Below are positions 47,724 through 58,772 of a DNA stretch of 64,000 bases, piece after piece; the stretch's first letter is position 1; each line of letters opens with the position of its first letter. Origin of the DNA: Phellopilus nigrolimitatus (lineage: Eukaryota > Basidiomycota > Agaricomycetes > Hymenochaetales > Hymenochaetaceae). The DNA is taken from contig JAJOHG010000009.1 in the NCBI GenBank assembly GCA_021029095.1, positions 248,001-312,000 of the forward strand, written 5' to 3'. The translations under genes and the position numbers were made by a program. Under the pieces are notes generated by a model. That model was not told the origin of the DNA and ran no database searches. It worked only from the letters and a program-made list of their open reading frames with translations.

Positions 47724-48211
47724 ATCTGTGATTGACTTGGTCCTTCTTGAATTTCGATCGGCGGGATCGACAGTCGTCATATTGAAATGGGATCGACACA
47801 TTTTGTCTTTCCTTCCCTAGTTTGACTTCTTTTTATTTTATTTTGAGTCTTTTCTGAGCACTTCTATCTTATTTTTCTTTTCTTTTCTTTTACTTTTCAC
47901 CTTTTTCAATCATTCAACGCGTACCACTGAAAGGGCGAGCGAGGCCCATGCTTCCGTTTTCCTCCTACCTGCACTTCCTCGTGTACCTTGTAGTCTCTTT
48001 CTGCGGCATCACTTACATTACACCTACATCCTCACTCATCGGTATGCAGTATGAATTCGCTGTATACTATGGGTAGGTTAAGTCTCTATGTTAGTCTTGG
48101 ATCATATATAGTTGAGACAACATTATATGCGAGCATACGCTGGCTCGGTGATCAATCGATATTCGTGAGAACTACTTTTTTAACATTTAGGACAACTAGC
48201 TTGTAATTAAC
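47724..48211. other. 3' flank of C2H2 gene 2
   Basis: T-rich (TTTTCTTTTCTTTT near 47875), consistent with 3' UTR. No gene. Confidence 0.45.
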
Positions 48212-48213
48212 TA

Positions 48214-49023
48214 CAGTATAGTACCGCTCCTTTACACACCTAATCGACTTTCTCATTTTATAATTTCCGCATTCCACATTTTATTGAAATAACCTCATAG
48301 CACACTTCTACATGCACTAAAGATACTCTGTATAAAATTTCGAGCTCAAACTTGCCCGAGAAAAATAAATAGGGTCCATTCAGGTTTTACGGCCATTCAT
48401 CACGCTAGTCAGTCCTTTACACACCGTGATGAGGAGTCACACACCATTTGCCCAAGTATCTACGCCGTTCCCTCGTCATATTTTCCCCCTCGTAATTTCA
48501 CCAGAGGACCTGGGAAGATGAACCATGTGTCTTCAGCTGATACCATTTGTTTTATTTCTTGTTCCTTGTCCGCGAACATCAGCAAGATGTTGGAGTCGAT
48601 GCTGGGTATATGCGGCCATGTGCCTAAAATGGCAAGATCTCGGTTTCCGCGAACGACTCAAGCTTACAATTTCGATTGCTTCATCTTCTCTGGCGGCACA
48701 TCTCATCCGTTTGCTTAGAAAAAATACAGTGATGCTCCTTAACATATACAATACCTACTGTTAATTTTTCATAAAATAAAAAGAGCTGCTTGTGCTTGTA
48801 TGCGACGAAGTCAATTGCAAATAAAGGTCATTTGTCAGCTTTTCTCATTGACGAAAGCACTGCAAAAGAACAAATCCATTAAATATTTTCATATTTTGAG
48901 AGCACAATGAGATAGTAGTTCTTAAATGGCGTGTAAAATTCCATAAGGAACCATCAAGTTTTGATGGAGAAAGTGACCGGTGTGTAAAGGAACGGGAGTG
49001 TGTAAAGGAGCGGTACTATACTG
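48214..49023. mobile_element. Non-autonomous TIR element with TA target duplication
   Basis: 810 bp bounded by perfect 26-bp terminal inverted repeats starting CAGTATAGTACCGCTCCTTT and flanked by TA on both sides (48212-48213 and 49024-49025). Subterminal copies of CCTTTACACAC recur in direct and inverted order (near 48413 and 48980). CAGT ends plus TA place it with pogo/Tc1-mariner elements. The minus strand has a 72-codon frame of unknown kind; no DDE transposase seen. It ends about 100 bp from the lipase stop codon. Confidence 0.75.
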
Positions 49024-49123
49024 TACTTGAAGCGATAGCAAATTAATCAAGTACTTGGCGAAGATCGGTCAAGAAACATCCTCCGGATCCTCGTTGAGGG
49101 AGCGGCTCGAGCAAGAAATGCAT

Positions 49124-50428
49124 TCAACACGCCGATGTAACAAACAAAGCTGGAGGCATATTCGTATAAGCGCATCGGATTCTCGCGGAGAAAAGTTGTT
49201 TAAAAGAAGTGAGCTCACTGTATCCGAAGTACTGAAGGTGGGCCGCATTGATCCCTGTAGTAGGGATTGATTCGGAGCACGTCGGGTCCTCCTCGCCGTC
49301 ACAGACTTTTACATTATCGGCGCTGGCTAAAATGCAGGGAACTGAGTAAAATATCAAATGCTAGCGAAAATGAATACGCCAACATGGGTCTTGGAGATTC
49401 CAATATTCAGTCAAGCTGTGCCCAGAGAATAGCATAAGCGACCAATGAGTGAGCCCGCAAATGGTTAGAGAGAAAGGACGTACTGATGCCTGAATCCGAG
49501 AGCCTCCGGAACGAGCGTCGGAACTCCGTCTAGGATACTGAATGTCATTACTTCTCAGAGAATTTCCCATATGACTTCACGTACCATACGTATGAACGAC
49601 TTGATAGAAGAACCCGTCAGAATGATCTCCGTCGACGATTACTAGAGAAACAACAAACCTCTGTAAATGTTGTCTGCCCCGACACGGTTTTCGGCAAGCG
49701 TCGCATACCCCTGATTCCCAGTCCGCGGCTGGCCAAACGTGTATACTTTCAGAGATGTACCGGGGAAATTTGACACAAGCGAGACGCCGCCGAGGGAGGC
49801 GAGGGCGGCGCCTAGCGAGTGCCCTGTAGAAATAAGGGTATACGAAGGGTAGGCTGTGAGCTGGGCGCGGACGGTCGATATGATCGTTGGCGCGACGCTG
49901 TTGTAGGCATTTATGAAGCCACGATGTGCTGTCACGTTTTCTTCCTGAGAGATAGAAACGCCAGGGGACGTGTAAGGAATAAGTGTCCAGTCGTTGTCTG
50001 ATGAGTGCGAGAAACGAGCATTAAAAAGTTATGTGCGCGAGACGAGTCTGTAGAGCAGCATACCTCTAATCAGGTCTTGCAGCGACGAGCTACCGCGAAA
50101 CGTCACAACGATCTCTCGCCTCGCGTCATCTCTCGTGATAAACCCTTGTGTATCCGTGGTTTCGTTGTTGAACTGATGTATACCGGAAAACATGATCTGA
50201 GTATGTGATCAGAACTCAGGTATTTGACTCACTTGCCTGGACGATGAGTGTGTTGCCAAGAGGCGTCGAGCAGACCGGTAAGTATGCACCGAAGGAATAT
50301 CTGGTATACAGCTCGAAGTCCGATAACAAGGCACTGGCAATGCTGCGTTTCGTGGTGTGAGAGGCTAGACAAAGCGCAACGGAAGTCAACAGAGCCGTCA
50401 AAGCAAAGGCCGAGCGAGGTGAGAACAT
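49124..50428 (-). CDS. Secreted class-3 (Rhizomucor-type) lipase
   Basis: Hydrolyses triacylglycerols or related esters outside the cell. Seven exons: 50428-50237, 50172-50064, 49997-49659, 49599-49585, 49529-49484, 49415-49384 and 49326-49124; 311 residues. Signal peptide MFSPRSAFALTALLTSVALC. Family marks in order: DTQGFITRDDARREIVVTFR, nucleophile elbow GHSLGAALA, VYTFGQPRTGN, YDGVPTLVPEALGF (probable catalytic Asp), RHHLTEYW (probable catalytic His), then DPTCSESIPTTGINAAHL. Intron 1 needs a GC donor (CAG/GCAAGT) to keep frame; exon 4 is 15 nt. The final 30 residues after HLQYFG are unlike family members, so the true end may be an unrecognised splice or an extension created near the adjacent TIR element. 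Confidence 0.85.
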
Positions 50429-51860
50429 GATGAGGCTGAAGAGTCCTGTGTCCCTTACATATAAGACATCTAGTCGACCTGGCTTATGATTTAAGCTGTA
50501 GGGTGAATCACGGGCATCTTTGTCGAAGAGAGATGTGCCGCAAATGGAAGCGTCCGCGAGCAATTGCACGAGATCCAGCTTCGAGAAAAAGCCTCACACG
50601 ACCAGTCGCGCCCGATGCATAGCCAAGAATTTCTATTAAAAGGTCAGGCAAAGCCAGATACAACCGGTCGCACAGGCAGGCATGAAACGTACTTCGTCGC
50701 GAGCAATAGTACGTGATTTACAGACCTAGCAACATATGGTGTTGCTTCAGTCTGTGGGAAATAGAAACAAAAGAAGTAGAAAGTCAGGCCTTCGATGCAT
50801 CAAGCGAATATGCGCTTCCAGTAAGTTGTACAGGAAGGACCGAAGGAGGTTTCGATAAAAGGTGCCAGTGATTTCGCGGGCGCGTCTCTGTGTATTGTTG
50901 ATTTGGCTTTATTATTCTAGCGCAGTCAGCCTGTACAGATTTATTGCATTACCCGACCGTGACTTCCGGGTGTTCTCGAAGCTGTCAAAGAAGGCGAGTT
51001 ATGAAACCTGTAAGGGACTTGAATTGCGTAGTGAAGTAGTGCTATGTCACACGGAAAAAACTCGGCACGGGAAATGCCGATGACCATACCCTTGAGTCGT
51101 CAGCAGCTTTACTTGCACGACTTGCTTTCTCGCTCGCGATCTCAGTAGCTGAAGCATGAATATGTACAATGTATGCATAGGAATACATGTGCAAGAGCTA
51201 TGATACTCGGCGCTTGCCAGTGGGCCTGAAGCTCGAACTGAAGTACACCGAGGCTCCGTGCTGGATAACTGCTTGCAAGTGCTTCCGAGAAAATGCAGGG
51301 CCAGCATTTCTTGCAGCACTGGGGCTGTCTCTGAGCGCTGTAAAAGCAACATCGGCGATATCTACGCGGCTGGTCTGGAGACGGTAAAAGGCGGTGCGTT
51401 TCGCGGTTTCCGTTTCCCTTCGGTCTAAGTACTGAAAGTGCCTCTCCTTGAGTGTGAGTAGATTCCGCGAGAGATGGCGCGCACTTTAAAATTCCTATCA
51501 TGTGTTCACTTGTCACAATTAAGGTGTTCGCGCTGATATCTGGGCGGTTCTCAAAAAGAATCGAAGGAGATCCGGCGCGCTTTCGGAGAAGTCATTTTAA
51601 TTTGTATAGAGTCATTCATAATACTGCTAGTTATCAAGTTAAGCACGTAATGCTTTTCAGGACAATTCCCAATGTTCTTTTTCGTTTGCTGCGGCACTTG
51701 CCTGGAACTTTGCATATCATTTTCTATACCAGAAGCACAGCTTTCGCCCTTTCTCTCTAGCAACAAACAAAGGTGAGCAACTAGCATTATTCGCAGCCGT
51801 CTGACAACAACAAATGACTTATATTCCTTTCTGTCCAGCAGTCCTCTCTCAAGCTTCGAC
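50429..51860. other. Intergenic
   Basis: Lipase promoter region, then non-coding DNA. 51500-51860 resembles 43257-43620 in inverted orientation (the shared upstream block of the coiled-coil genes). Confidence 0.4.
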
Positions 51861-52078
51861 ATGTCGTACACGACGTACAGAGAGAAAGTGCTAGCCGCCT
51901 GAATCGGCTTAGCGATCAAACATCAATCCTCAGATACGGAAAGTGGAAAGTAATGAGAGAAATTGCAGATGCTGAGTGCGTGTTTCAGGAAAAGAGACTT
52001 GGAGGGAAGACAGTATTTTCCAAGCTGAAGGAGTTGCGAGAGCTTCACTCAAAGGGTATTAGCGCCCAAATGCAATGA
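51861..52078 (+). pseudogene. Decayed coiled-coil gene copy
   Basis: Starts MSYTTYREKVLAA then stops, while later frames still read MREIADAECVFQEKRLGG and KLKELRELHSKGISAQMQ. This parallels KLAELQELHSKSVETLMP at the end of the intact gene at 43047-43256. Upstream sequence is shared too. Broken by an early stop and probable indels. Confidence 0.55.
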
Positions 52079-52906
52079 CAAACGTTTTATTGAAAAGCAT
52101 GTCGACGAGGTTCATGTAAAGATGTATTTTCAGAAGTGTCTGGAGGTCAGAGCAGCGTAGAGGACATGTTAGAGATCCTCATAGGATTTCTAAGCTCATA
52201 AAATTGTGACTTTTATCTAGTTTCGCGTCAAGCCCGAGTTGTACTGGCGTCGAGATGAAACAGAACTCCGGACTGCTACTTTTCAGGAATTGGGAATATG
52301 AGTCATATGGGAAGTACTAGGTATATTAGTAACTGACGCCGACAAGCTTTATGATATTCGGGAAATAAGGCCGCCGGTAAAATTTCTGAGCTACAACTTA
52401 GATTGTGCCTGTCTCGTAAGATTTCAAGGATCGGGGTTTGTGCGAGATTAAAACGCGTAGATATGCTACATATGTATTCCGGTACGAGGATGAGGCCAAG
52501 GAGCAAAGAATAAAATAAAATAAAATAGTTTTGTGAATGTTGACAATGACATGGAATGGATTACGCGCTGCTATAAATAAAGTAATTGAATGCCGAGTCA
52601 AGCGGCAAGCAGTGGTGCAGTTGTGGGGCAGCAAAGAGTCTGCCGTGCCGACGCGTGGTCTTTGGCAAAGACCACGCATCGGCACGGCAGAAGCAGAATA
52701 TTTGCTTCCTAAAGAAGAGATGGCACATCTCGGCCCCAGGCTCCGAAACCGTGACTTTCTAGTAGACCAATGACGGCGTGTCTTTCGAAGGCTGACATAG
52801 TTCATTCCTGCCGAGTCCAGTCTTATCGAACCCCCTACTTAAAAGCAGCCATGGAGCACACACCTGCTCACTGCAGCCCCTTCTTATCTTCCGCCGTTCA
52901 CGAGCG
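52079..52906. other. Promoter-side region of the MFS gene
   Basis: No credible gene. Contains the palindrome at 52640-52690, and an A/C-rich leader before the ATG at 52907. Confidence 0.4.
52640..52690. repeat. 51-bp near-perfect palindrome
   Basis: Arms of 25 bp around one central G: CTGCCGTGCCGACGCGTGGT then CTTTG, mirrored with a single mismatch. About 220 bp upstream of the MFS start codon. It could be an operator-like site, a hairpin or the remnant of a small element. Confidence 0.85.
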
Positions 52907-55451
52907 ATGTCTAACGAAAAGGCGGCAATTTCAACGACGACAACCCTTCAAGATGCTGTCGAGAACACTGGCATCCCGGAGGCAGAAATGCCTGTTGACA
53001 TCTCGTTAAAGGAGAAGCAAGGTGCCGGCGAGCCAGGCGACCCGGAATCGGGTCACGACAGCGAGGACGGCACGCGAAGAAACACGTTAGACGTGTCTGC
53101 ACGCCCGAAAGAAGGCGAAAGGACGAGCCCGAAGGACCTGGAGGCGGGACTCGGCGGAGCCGCGGAGAAGGATGGGCATATTATCGTGGACTGGGACGGG
53201 CCAGATGATCCAGGGAATCCTCGAAAGTGAGTCTCCCATGTCTTTCCCTTTCTTCGGATGCCTGACCTATGCTCTCCGCCATATGTAGTTGGCCTTACAA
53301 AAAGAAATGGATCGTTACGTTGATAGTCTCCTCCTTTACATTTATTTCCCCTGTTTCGTCGTCGATGATTGCTCCCGCTTCCGACCAGCTCGCCGCGCAA
53401 TTTGGTATTACAAGCACGGTGGTCATTGCAATGGTCACATCCGTTTTCGTACTAGCATACGGTATGTGCATTATTATTGAAAATGAATGAGAACAAGTCT
53501 CATAGGAATTGTTTAGCGGTCGGGCCTCTCTTTCTTGGGCCCCTTTCTGAGATCTTTGGACGCTCAAAAGTTTTGCAAATAACAAATCTCTGGTACCTAG
53601 GTTTGTTCTTTAATTTTCTTTTTTGCCTGAATTCACTCTTTATTAATGTCCGTGAATCATCAGCTTGGAATCTCGCTTGTGGAGCTTCACAAAATACGGG
53701 CCAGTTTATCGCATTTCGTTTTCTTGCGGGCCTAGGTGGCAGCGCGCCTCTCGCCGTACGTATCACGTAGAACATCGTCACTGTAGCCGGATTTGAACGT
53801 TATTGCTATACTCGCACAGATTGGAGGTGCAGTACTCGGCGACTGCTGGCGTCCTGAAGAGCGTGGACGTGCAATTGCGCTCTACTCACTCGCTCCTCTC
53901 CTTGGGCCCGTCATCGGCCCGCTCTGCGGCGCTTGGGTTGCGGAAAAATCGACGTGGCGCTGGGTAGTAAGTTCCAGTCCGTTTGCTTAATCTATGACGT
54001 ATTTACTCAAATCTCTTTCGTCTCAATAAGTTCTGGTCAACTTCTATCGCGGATGCCTGTGTCCAGGTCCTCGGGCTGTTCTTCCTTAAAGAAAGTACGC
54101 ACTAGTTTATCTCTTTTATCTATTTAGTGTGTCTTTGTTATCGTCTGACTAACCTGGTCTTCTATTAGCATTCGCTCCGATTCTTCTCGAGCGTAAAGCA
54201 GCAAAGATAAGAAAGCAGCTCGGAATAGAGAAGGGGGACTATGGGCGTGTAAGCACGCCGTTCGAGGGTACGGATCGGAAGTACGTTTCTAATATTACTT
54301 GTTCTTATTTGTTCAAGTTTCCTTCCCCCCGAATCAATGCATCGATGTGATATTGACATATACCACTTCTATTTCAGCCCGAGACACATCTTCTTCAAGG
54401 CGATTGTGCGTCCGTTTGCGCTATTCGCGCAAGAGCCGATCATCCAGCTCCTGGGTGTCTATATGGCATTCGTGTGCGTGTTCCATTCGTGCATTTATAT
54501 CCGACTTCCTTTAGACTGACGCTGGCTCTCTTTTGTACACTTCAGCTATGGCCTTATCTATCTCATACTAACGACCATCCCTTCAATATACGAGGGCATC
54601 TACGGCGAACACGTTGGCATCGCGGGCCTTAATTATCTCGCCCTCGGCATCGGACTTACGGGTGCGAGTCAGATCAACGCGCGCATGCTCGACCGCATAT
54701 ACAAGTATCTTAAGGATAAGAATGGCGGCGCGGTGCGGCCAGAATACCGATTGCGTGAGTAGCTTCTTCCTTCCAACCGCTGAAGTGAAAGCAGCCGTGA
54801 GAAATCGATCGCTAACGAGGACATGTATGTGGATTGGGTGTGTAGCTTCGATGGTACCGGGTACGATTGCTCTTCCCATCGGGCTCCTCATCACTGGCTG
54901 GGCAGCGGAGAAGCATGTACACTGGATCGTGCCCGATATCGTGCGCATTTTTTGTTTCTTCGACAGATTGAAGCACGACTAATGCTGAGATTAATTGGAC
55001 AGGGCCTCGTGCTGATTGGCGCAGGAATGATCCTCAACTTCCAGTCGATCCAGACATATGTCATCGACGCGTTTACTTTGCACGCTGCGTCTGGTGCGTC
55101 TTTATTTCGTGCATATTAGTCCTACGCATCAAATCTGATTTTTCTTTTTCGCTTTCTGGAATCTGCGATCAAAATAGCTCTCGCCGCGGTCTCCTTCCTG
55201 CGCTCGCTCGCGGGCTTTGGCTTCCCGCTTTTCGCACCCGCCATGTACTCCGCTCTCGGCTTCGGTAAGGGCGATACTATCCTAGCGGCGGTCGCGATCG
55301 CCGTCGGCTGTCCCGCGTAAGTGCATTCTTTAAGACTGTCGCGACGTCTGTGTGCTCATCACCACTTGTCTTTCTTTCATACAGACCATGGCTTTTCTGG
55401 CATTATGGCGAACGAATCCGCGCAAAAAGTCGGTATGCTGCGAGCCCATGA
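52907..55451 (+). CDS. MFS transporter, DHA1 drug:H+ antiporter type
   Basis: Proton-driven export of drugs or small organic molecules at the plasma membrane is expected. Thirteen exons (52907-53226, 53289-53461, 53517-53600, 53664-53755, 53820-53966, 54031-54094, 54169-54280, 54378-54473, 54546-54754, 54846-54940, 55003-55093, 55178-55316, 55385-55451), all GT-AG, total 562 residues. A charged 107-residue cytosolic N-terminus ends DGPDDPGNPRNWPYKKKWIV, typical of the yeast Tpo1/Flr1 group. Motifs: GPLSEIFGR (motif A), RFLAGLGGSAPLAIGG, CWRPEERGRA, GPVIGPLCGAW (motif C), EGIYGEHVGIAGLNYLALGI and ASQINARMLDRIYKYL in the central half. The C-terminal membrane part ends PWLFWHYGERIRAKSRY. Substrate cannot be inferred. 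Confidence 0.88.
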
Positions 55452-56020
55452 AACGCAAGCTGTTCGAATTCCTCTTTTCATTAGACATCTACACTCAACT
55501 TCATGACCCAATGCATCCGACCCCAATCGCACTCTTTTTTTCTGCTTTTTCTCTCGATTCCTCGCTGCTTTCGATTACGCTGCTTTTGGTCTCCATCACG
55601 GATTTTCATGTCTTCGGTTTCTCCGAAAGAGCCACAATTTGCATTTAGCAGGATCTATGCATTGCACACACTCGTCTTGGATATTTCTTCGCTCCACCAT
55701 TCTGATTTGATGACCTACGACGTTGCGCCCTACGTTTCTCGCTTACGGACATGTGTAGCTTTAGTTAGCAATCATTGCATGTATAGTTGAACCTCTTAGG
55801 AACATAGCACTAGGAATACTTCAAGCTATCCAGCTGGCTGAGCCCTGTGTAAATGCTTACAAACCGCGGTTATCGGTAGTCACGAAAATGATCTACATAA
55901 TGCTTATTATGTAAGCGTTCCCGGCCTGATGAGACAGACTACGCATCAGCTTTGCCTTTGACTACTTCAATTTATATCCTGGCCGGCGTCGTCTACGAGA
56001 AATATACTAATATACATTTA
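55452..56020. terminator. Convergent 3' flanks
   Basis: Between the MFS gene (plus) and the kinase-like gene (minus). T-rich at first; no gene seen. Confidence 0.3.
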
Positions 56021-57391
56021 TCACCCTGAAGATTGCGATTCCGACCCAGACGAGTCAGAGCTCTCGGCTTCCATAAATTTACTAAGTGCCTCGTAGGCAT
56101 CTTTGGCGGTCGGCCTCTTCGCGGGGTCGATCTCTAAGCACGACTTCGCGAAGTCAAGCTGCTCTTCAGAGAGTCGCCCGTCTAGCATGCGAATATATGC
56201 GGACGGTGCACTTTCATTCACCCCGTATCCTTCAATGACCTGGCCCGCATTATTAAATCGAAAGAAGTCGAATCGTAGTGAGTACAAAAATAACGGAACT
56301 TACCTGGAGAAAAAGTAGACCGAAGGCCCATATATCGCTAGCAGGTATCGCGTTGTGGAATGAGCTATCTTCCATCTCTTCAAGTGCTTTTTCGTGCTCT
56401 TCGGAAGGTAAGTCCGCGCGCTCATAATCAATACTGCATTCGGGTACGCAGAATGACTGGCGGCTTGCCATGTTTGGTCGTGCTGGGCCGTAGGCAGAGC
56501 CGTCGGGACATTGAATTTTCGCTGCTGCGAAGTCGGAGATGCACGCGACGTGTTCCCCGTCTGCTGATCGTTTTATATTAATTGCGCACTGCTAAGATTC
56601 TTATTTTTTGTCACAGCGCAAAGGCGAAGGTGAGACCGAGAGAGCTTACCCCATTGATGTTTCTGTGTACTATCGAGTGTCCGTGAACTGATAAAAACAC
56701 ATAAATGGCTAGCTGAATTAGATACATACGGTTTACTCACTGAAGTCTAAGCCAGTGGCGACGTTGTGAAGCTATAGCTCCACGGGATGACCAAGCTTGT
56801 CGACCGATCCAAAGATCTTGAGAACTCACGAGTTTAAATTTGATCCCAGTTGGCATATATCTGTTGTGTCTAACATAGTCTTTCAAGTTATCGAGTGGGA
56901 AAAAGCGATAGACGAGTGCCGGCGTGGTGCTCGCTGGCCTAGGAGGCCCGAGTTGAGGCGCATATTTTTCGATAAACCCCACTATGCCAGTATCCACATT
57001 GGGATGCTCTCCTAGCAGGCGAAACGCATAACAGTCGCGAAGGAAACACTTCAGAACGCCTCAGTATGGCGTTTTCTTATGGCCGTGCGAATTCGCGAAG
57101 ACGTACCTGGAAAATCTGGATTTCCGAGAACTTCATCGCAGCCATTGCATCGACGCTTTTCGCAATGAACTGTGAACACATTTCGTTAGTAATGGCGAAG
57201 GGCATGATAATTTGTAACACAACCCTCTCGTCTGGAAAGTGGGTGTGAGAGAAACAATCCATGATACCGTAAGCTTGTTCGTGGAATGGGAAATTTGCAA
57301 TGCTAATATCTTCCATTCTAAACTCGTGGAGACCATATCCGGACAAGACACTCCTTAGACGAATGGAGTACTCGGGGATATGGGAAGCCAT
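56021..57391 (-). CDS. Protein-kinase-fold protein with degraded active site (pseudokinase)
   Basis: Six exons on the minus strand: 57391-57107, 57048-56830, 56771-56741, 56687-56650, 56591-56304 and 56239-56021; 359 residues. Kinase landmarks: LGEHPNVDTGIVGFIEKYAP and ALVYRFFPLDNLKDYV (N-lobe/hinge), LHNVATGLDFIHGHS (helix E), then the catalytic loop as HSIVHRNINGQCAINI and metal loop as ISDFAAAKI. FCVPE replaces APE, and SDIWAFGLLF (helix F) and LEIDPAKRPTA (C-lobe) are normal. Thus the HRD Asp is Asn, the catalytic-loop Asn is Cys and DFG is DFA; the glycine loop is not evident. Phosphotransfer is doubtful; scaffold or sensor role possible. Ser-rich tail ESSDSSGSESQSSG. Confidence 0.75.
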
Positions 57392-58772
57392 AGCAGCAAG
57401 AAAATGAAGCAGAAACAGACCTACAGAAGAATTTCGGAATTACCTTCAGCACGATCCAGTTTATAACATAGGCCTTCTGCACAATACCCTGGATCTAGAG
57501 GTGGCAAGACGTAAGGAAACAAGACCGATTTGCACGCGACGAGTTTCTAGTTGTTTCGAAGAGAGGAAGCCAAGCATCTACAATACGCAACCGTATAGAA
57601 TTTCGGTGGCTCTGTGTTTATCATCCTTTATCACAATTGCTGAAGAAGAGATGAGAAAGGTCGAACTACCTCGAGGCTCATGCTGGAATTAGAGGAGCCA
57701 CCTGCCGGGTCCGTACTTAACATAACAAGCTGACAACAACAAGCAGCCACTTTAAAAGACGTCGACGTTCATACGCAATCGCCGCCGCCGACACCACAGG
57801 TTTCTGATGGCACAATTGAAGTTGACTTTGGTTGATGATCGGACAACGAGGAAACTGAGTTGCAGCGATGAACAACACGCTGCGCTGATGGTGAGTTTAT
57901 TCTGACTCACCACTCAATTCAACCCACAACAGCTTTGTTGAAACTGTGGTTTTTGCATTATGGCCACTGAAAGTCAAATATACTCGAGACGTGTAGAATA
58001 GAACATCTGCGGGGCAAGAATGGTTTCAGAAAAGATCGTCATCGCGGGAAATGTTTGAAGTTCAGCAGATGCCGGCATTTGCCGTGGATAAAAATCGCGT
58101 CGAAGAATCAACGGTGTGGGAGTAGGAGTGAAACTTTCCGGTTCTCAAGATAGCACGTGTCCTCCTCGCATGCACTCACCACAGTTGTCTAACTTGTTTC
58201 TGTGATATTCATCTTAGCCGTATTTTCTCGTCTGTGATTATTAAAAACGCCCTCGAAGATGCCACTTTGAGTTAACGAGGCCTTAACTGACTACAAGATG
58301 CGGTCTCTGATCCACCTTTTGGTCTATGAGTTCTTGAAGGATCCCCTCTCAGACATAATCGTCGTCCTCTATGCTTGATGAGGTCTTAAACGACTTATAT
58401 TTCCAGAGCGCTCGCACCGCCGCAGTCACTATCGAAGTAAACAGGCATTAACGGGCCCGATGCTCTAGCACCAATACTTTCCAAGGATAAGACCGAGTCC
58501 GTAACGTGGAATTTTCTAAATATTTATATAGTACTAATAAATCTATGCCCAATCCCTCCGACTACATGGCACTTAACGAGAAACAACAAAATCGAGAATT
58601 TGGAGATCCAAGTCAAATTCTTAGACGAGCATGAAAAGTCCTTCGTAAGATCAATCGTACAGCCCATTCCCCATATCCCAGAATAGTTTCCCTACCACCC
58701 TCCCAGAACACACGGAAGACGGAAGGTAGCCTGGCCAGACGTACTAACCCTATCTGGCCGCCAATCGAGTAA
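57392..58772. other. Intergenic, no supportable gene
   Basis: 5' region of the kinase-like gene and 3' flank of the P450. Only short frames. Confidence 0.4.
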
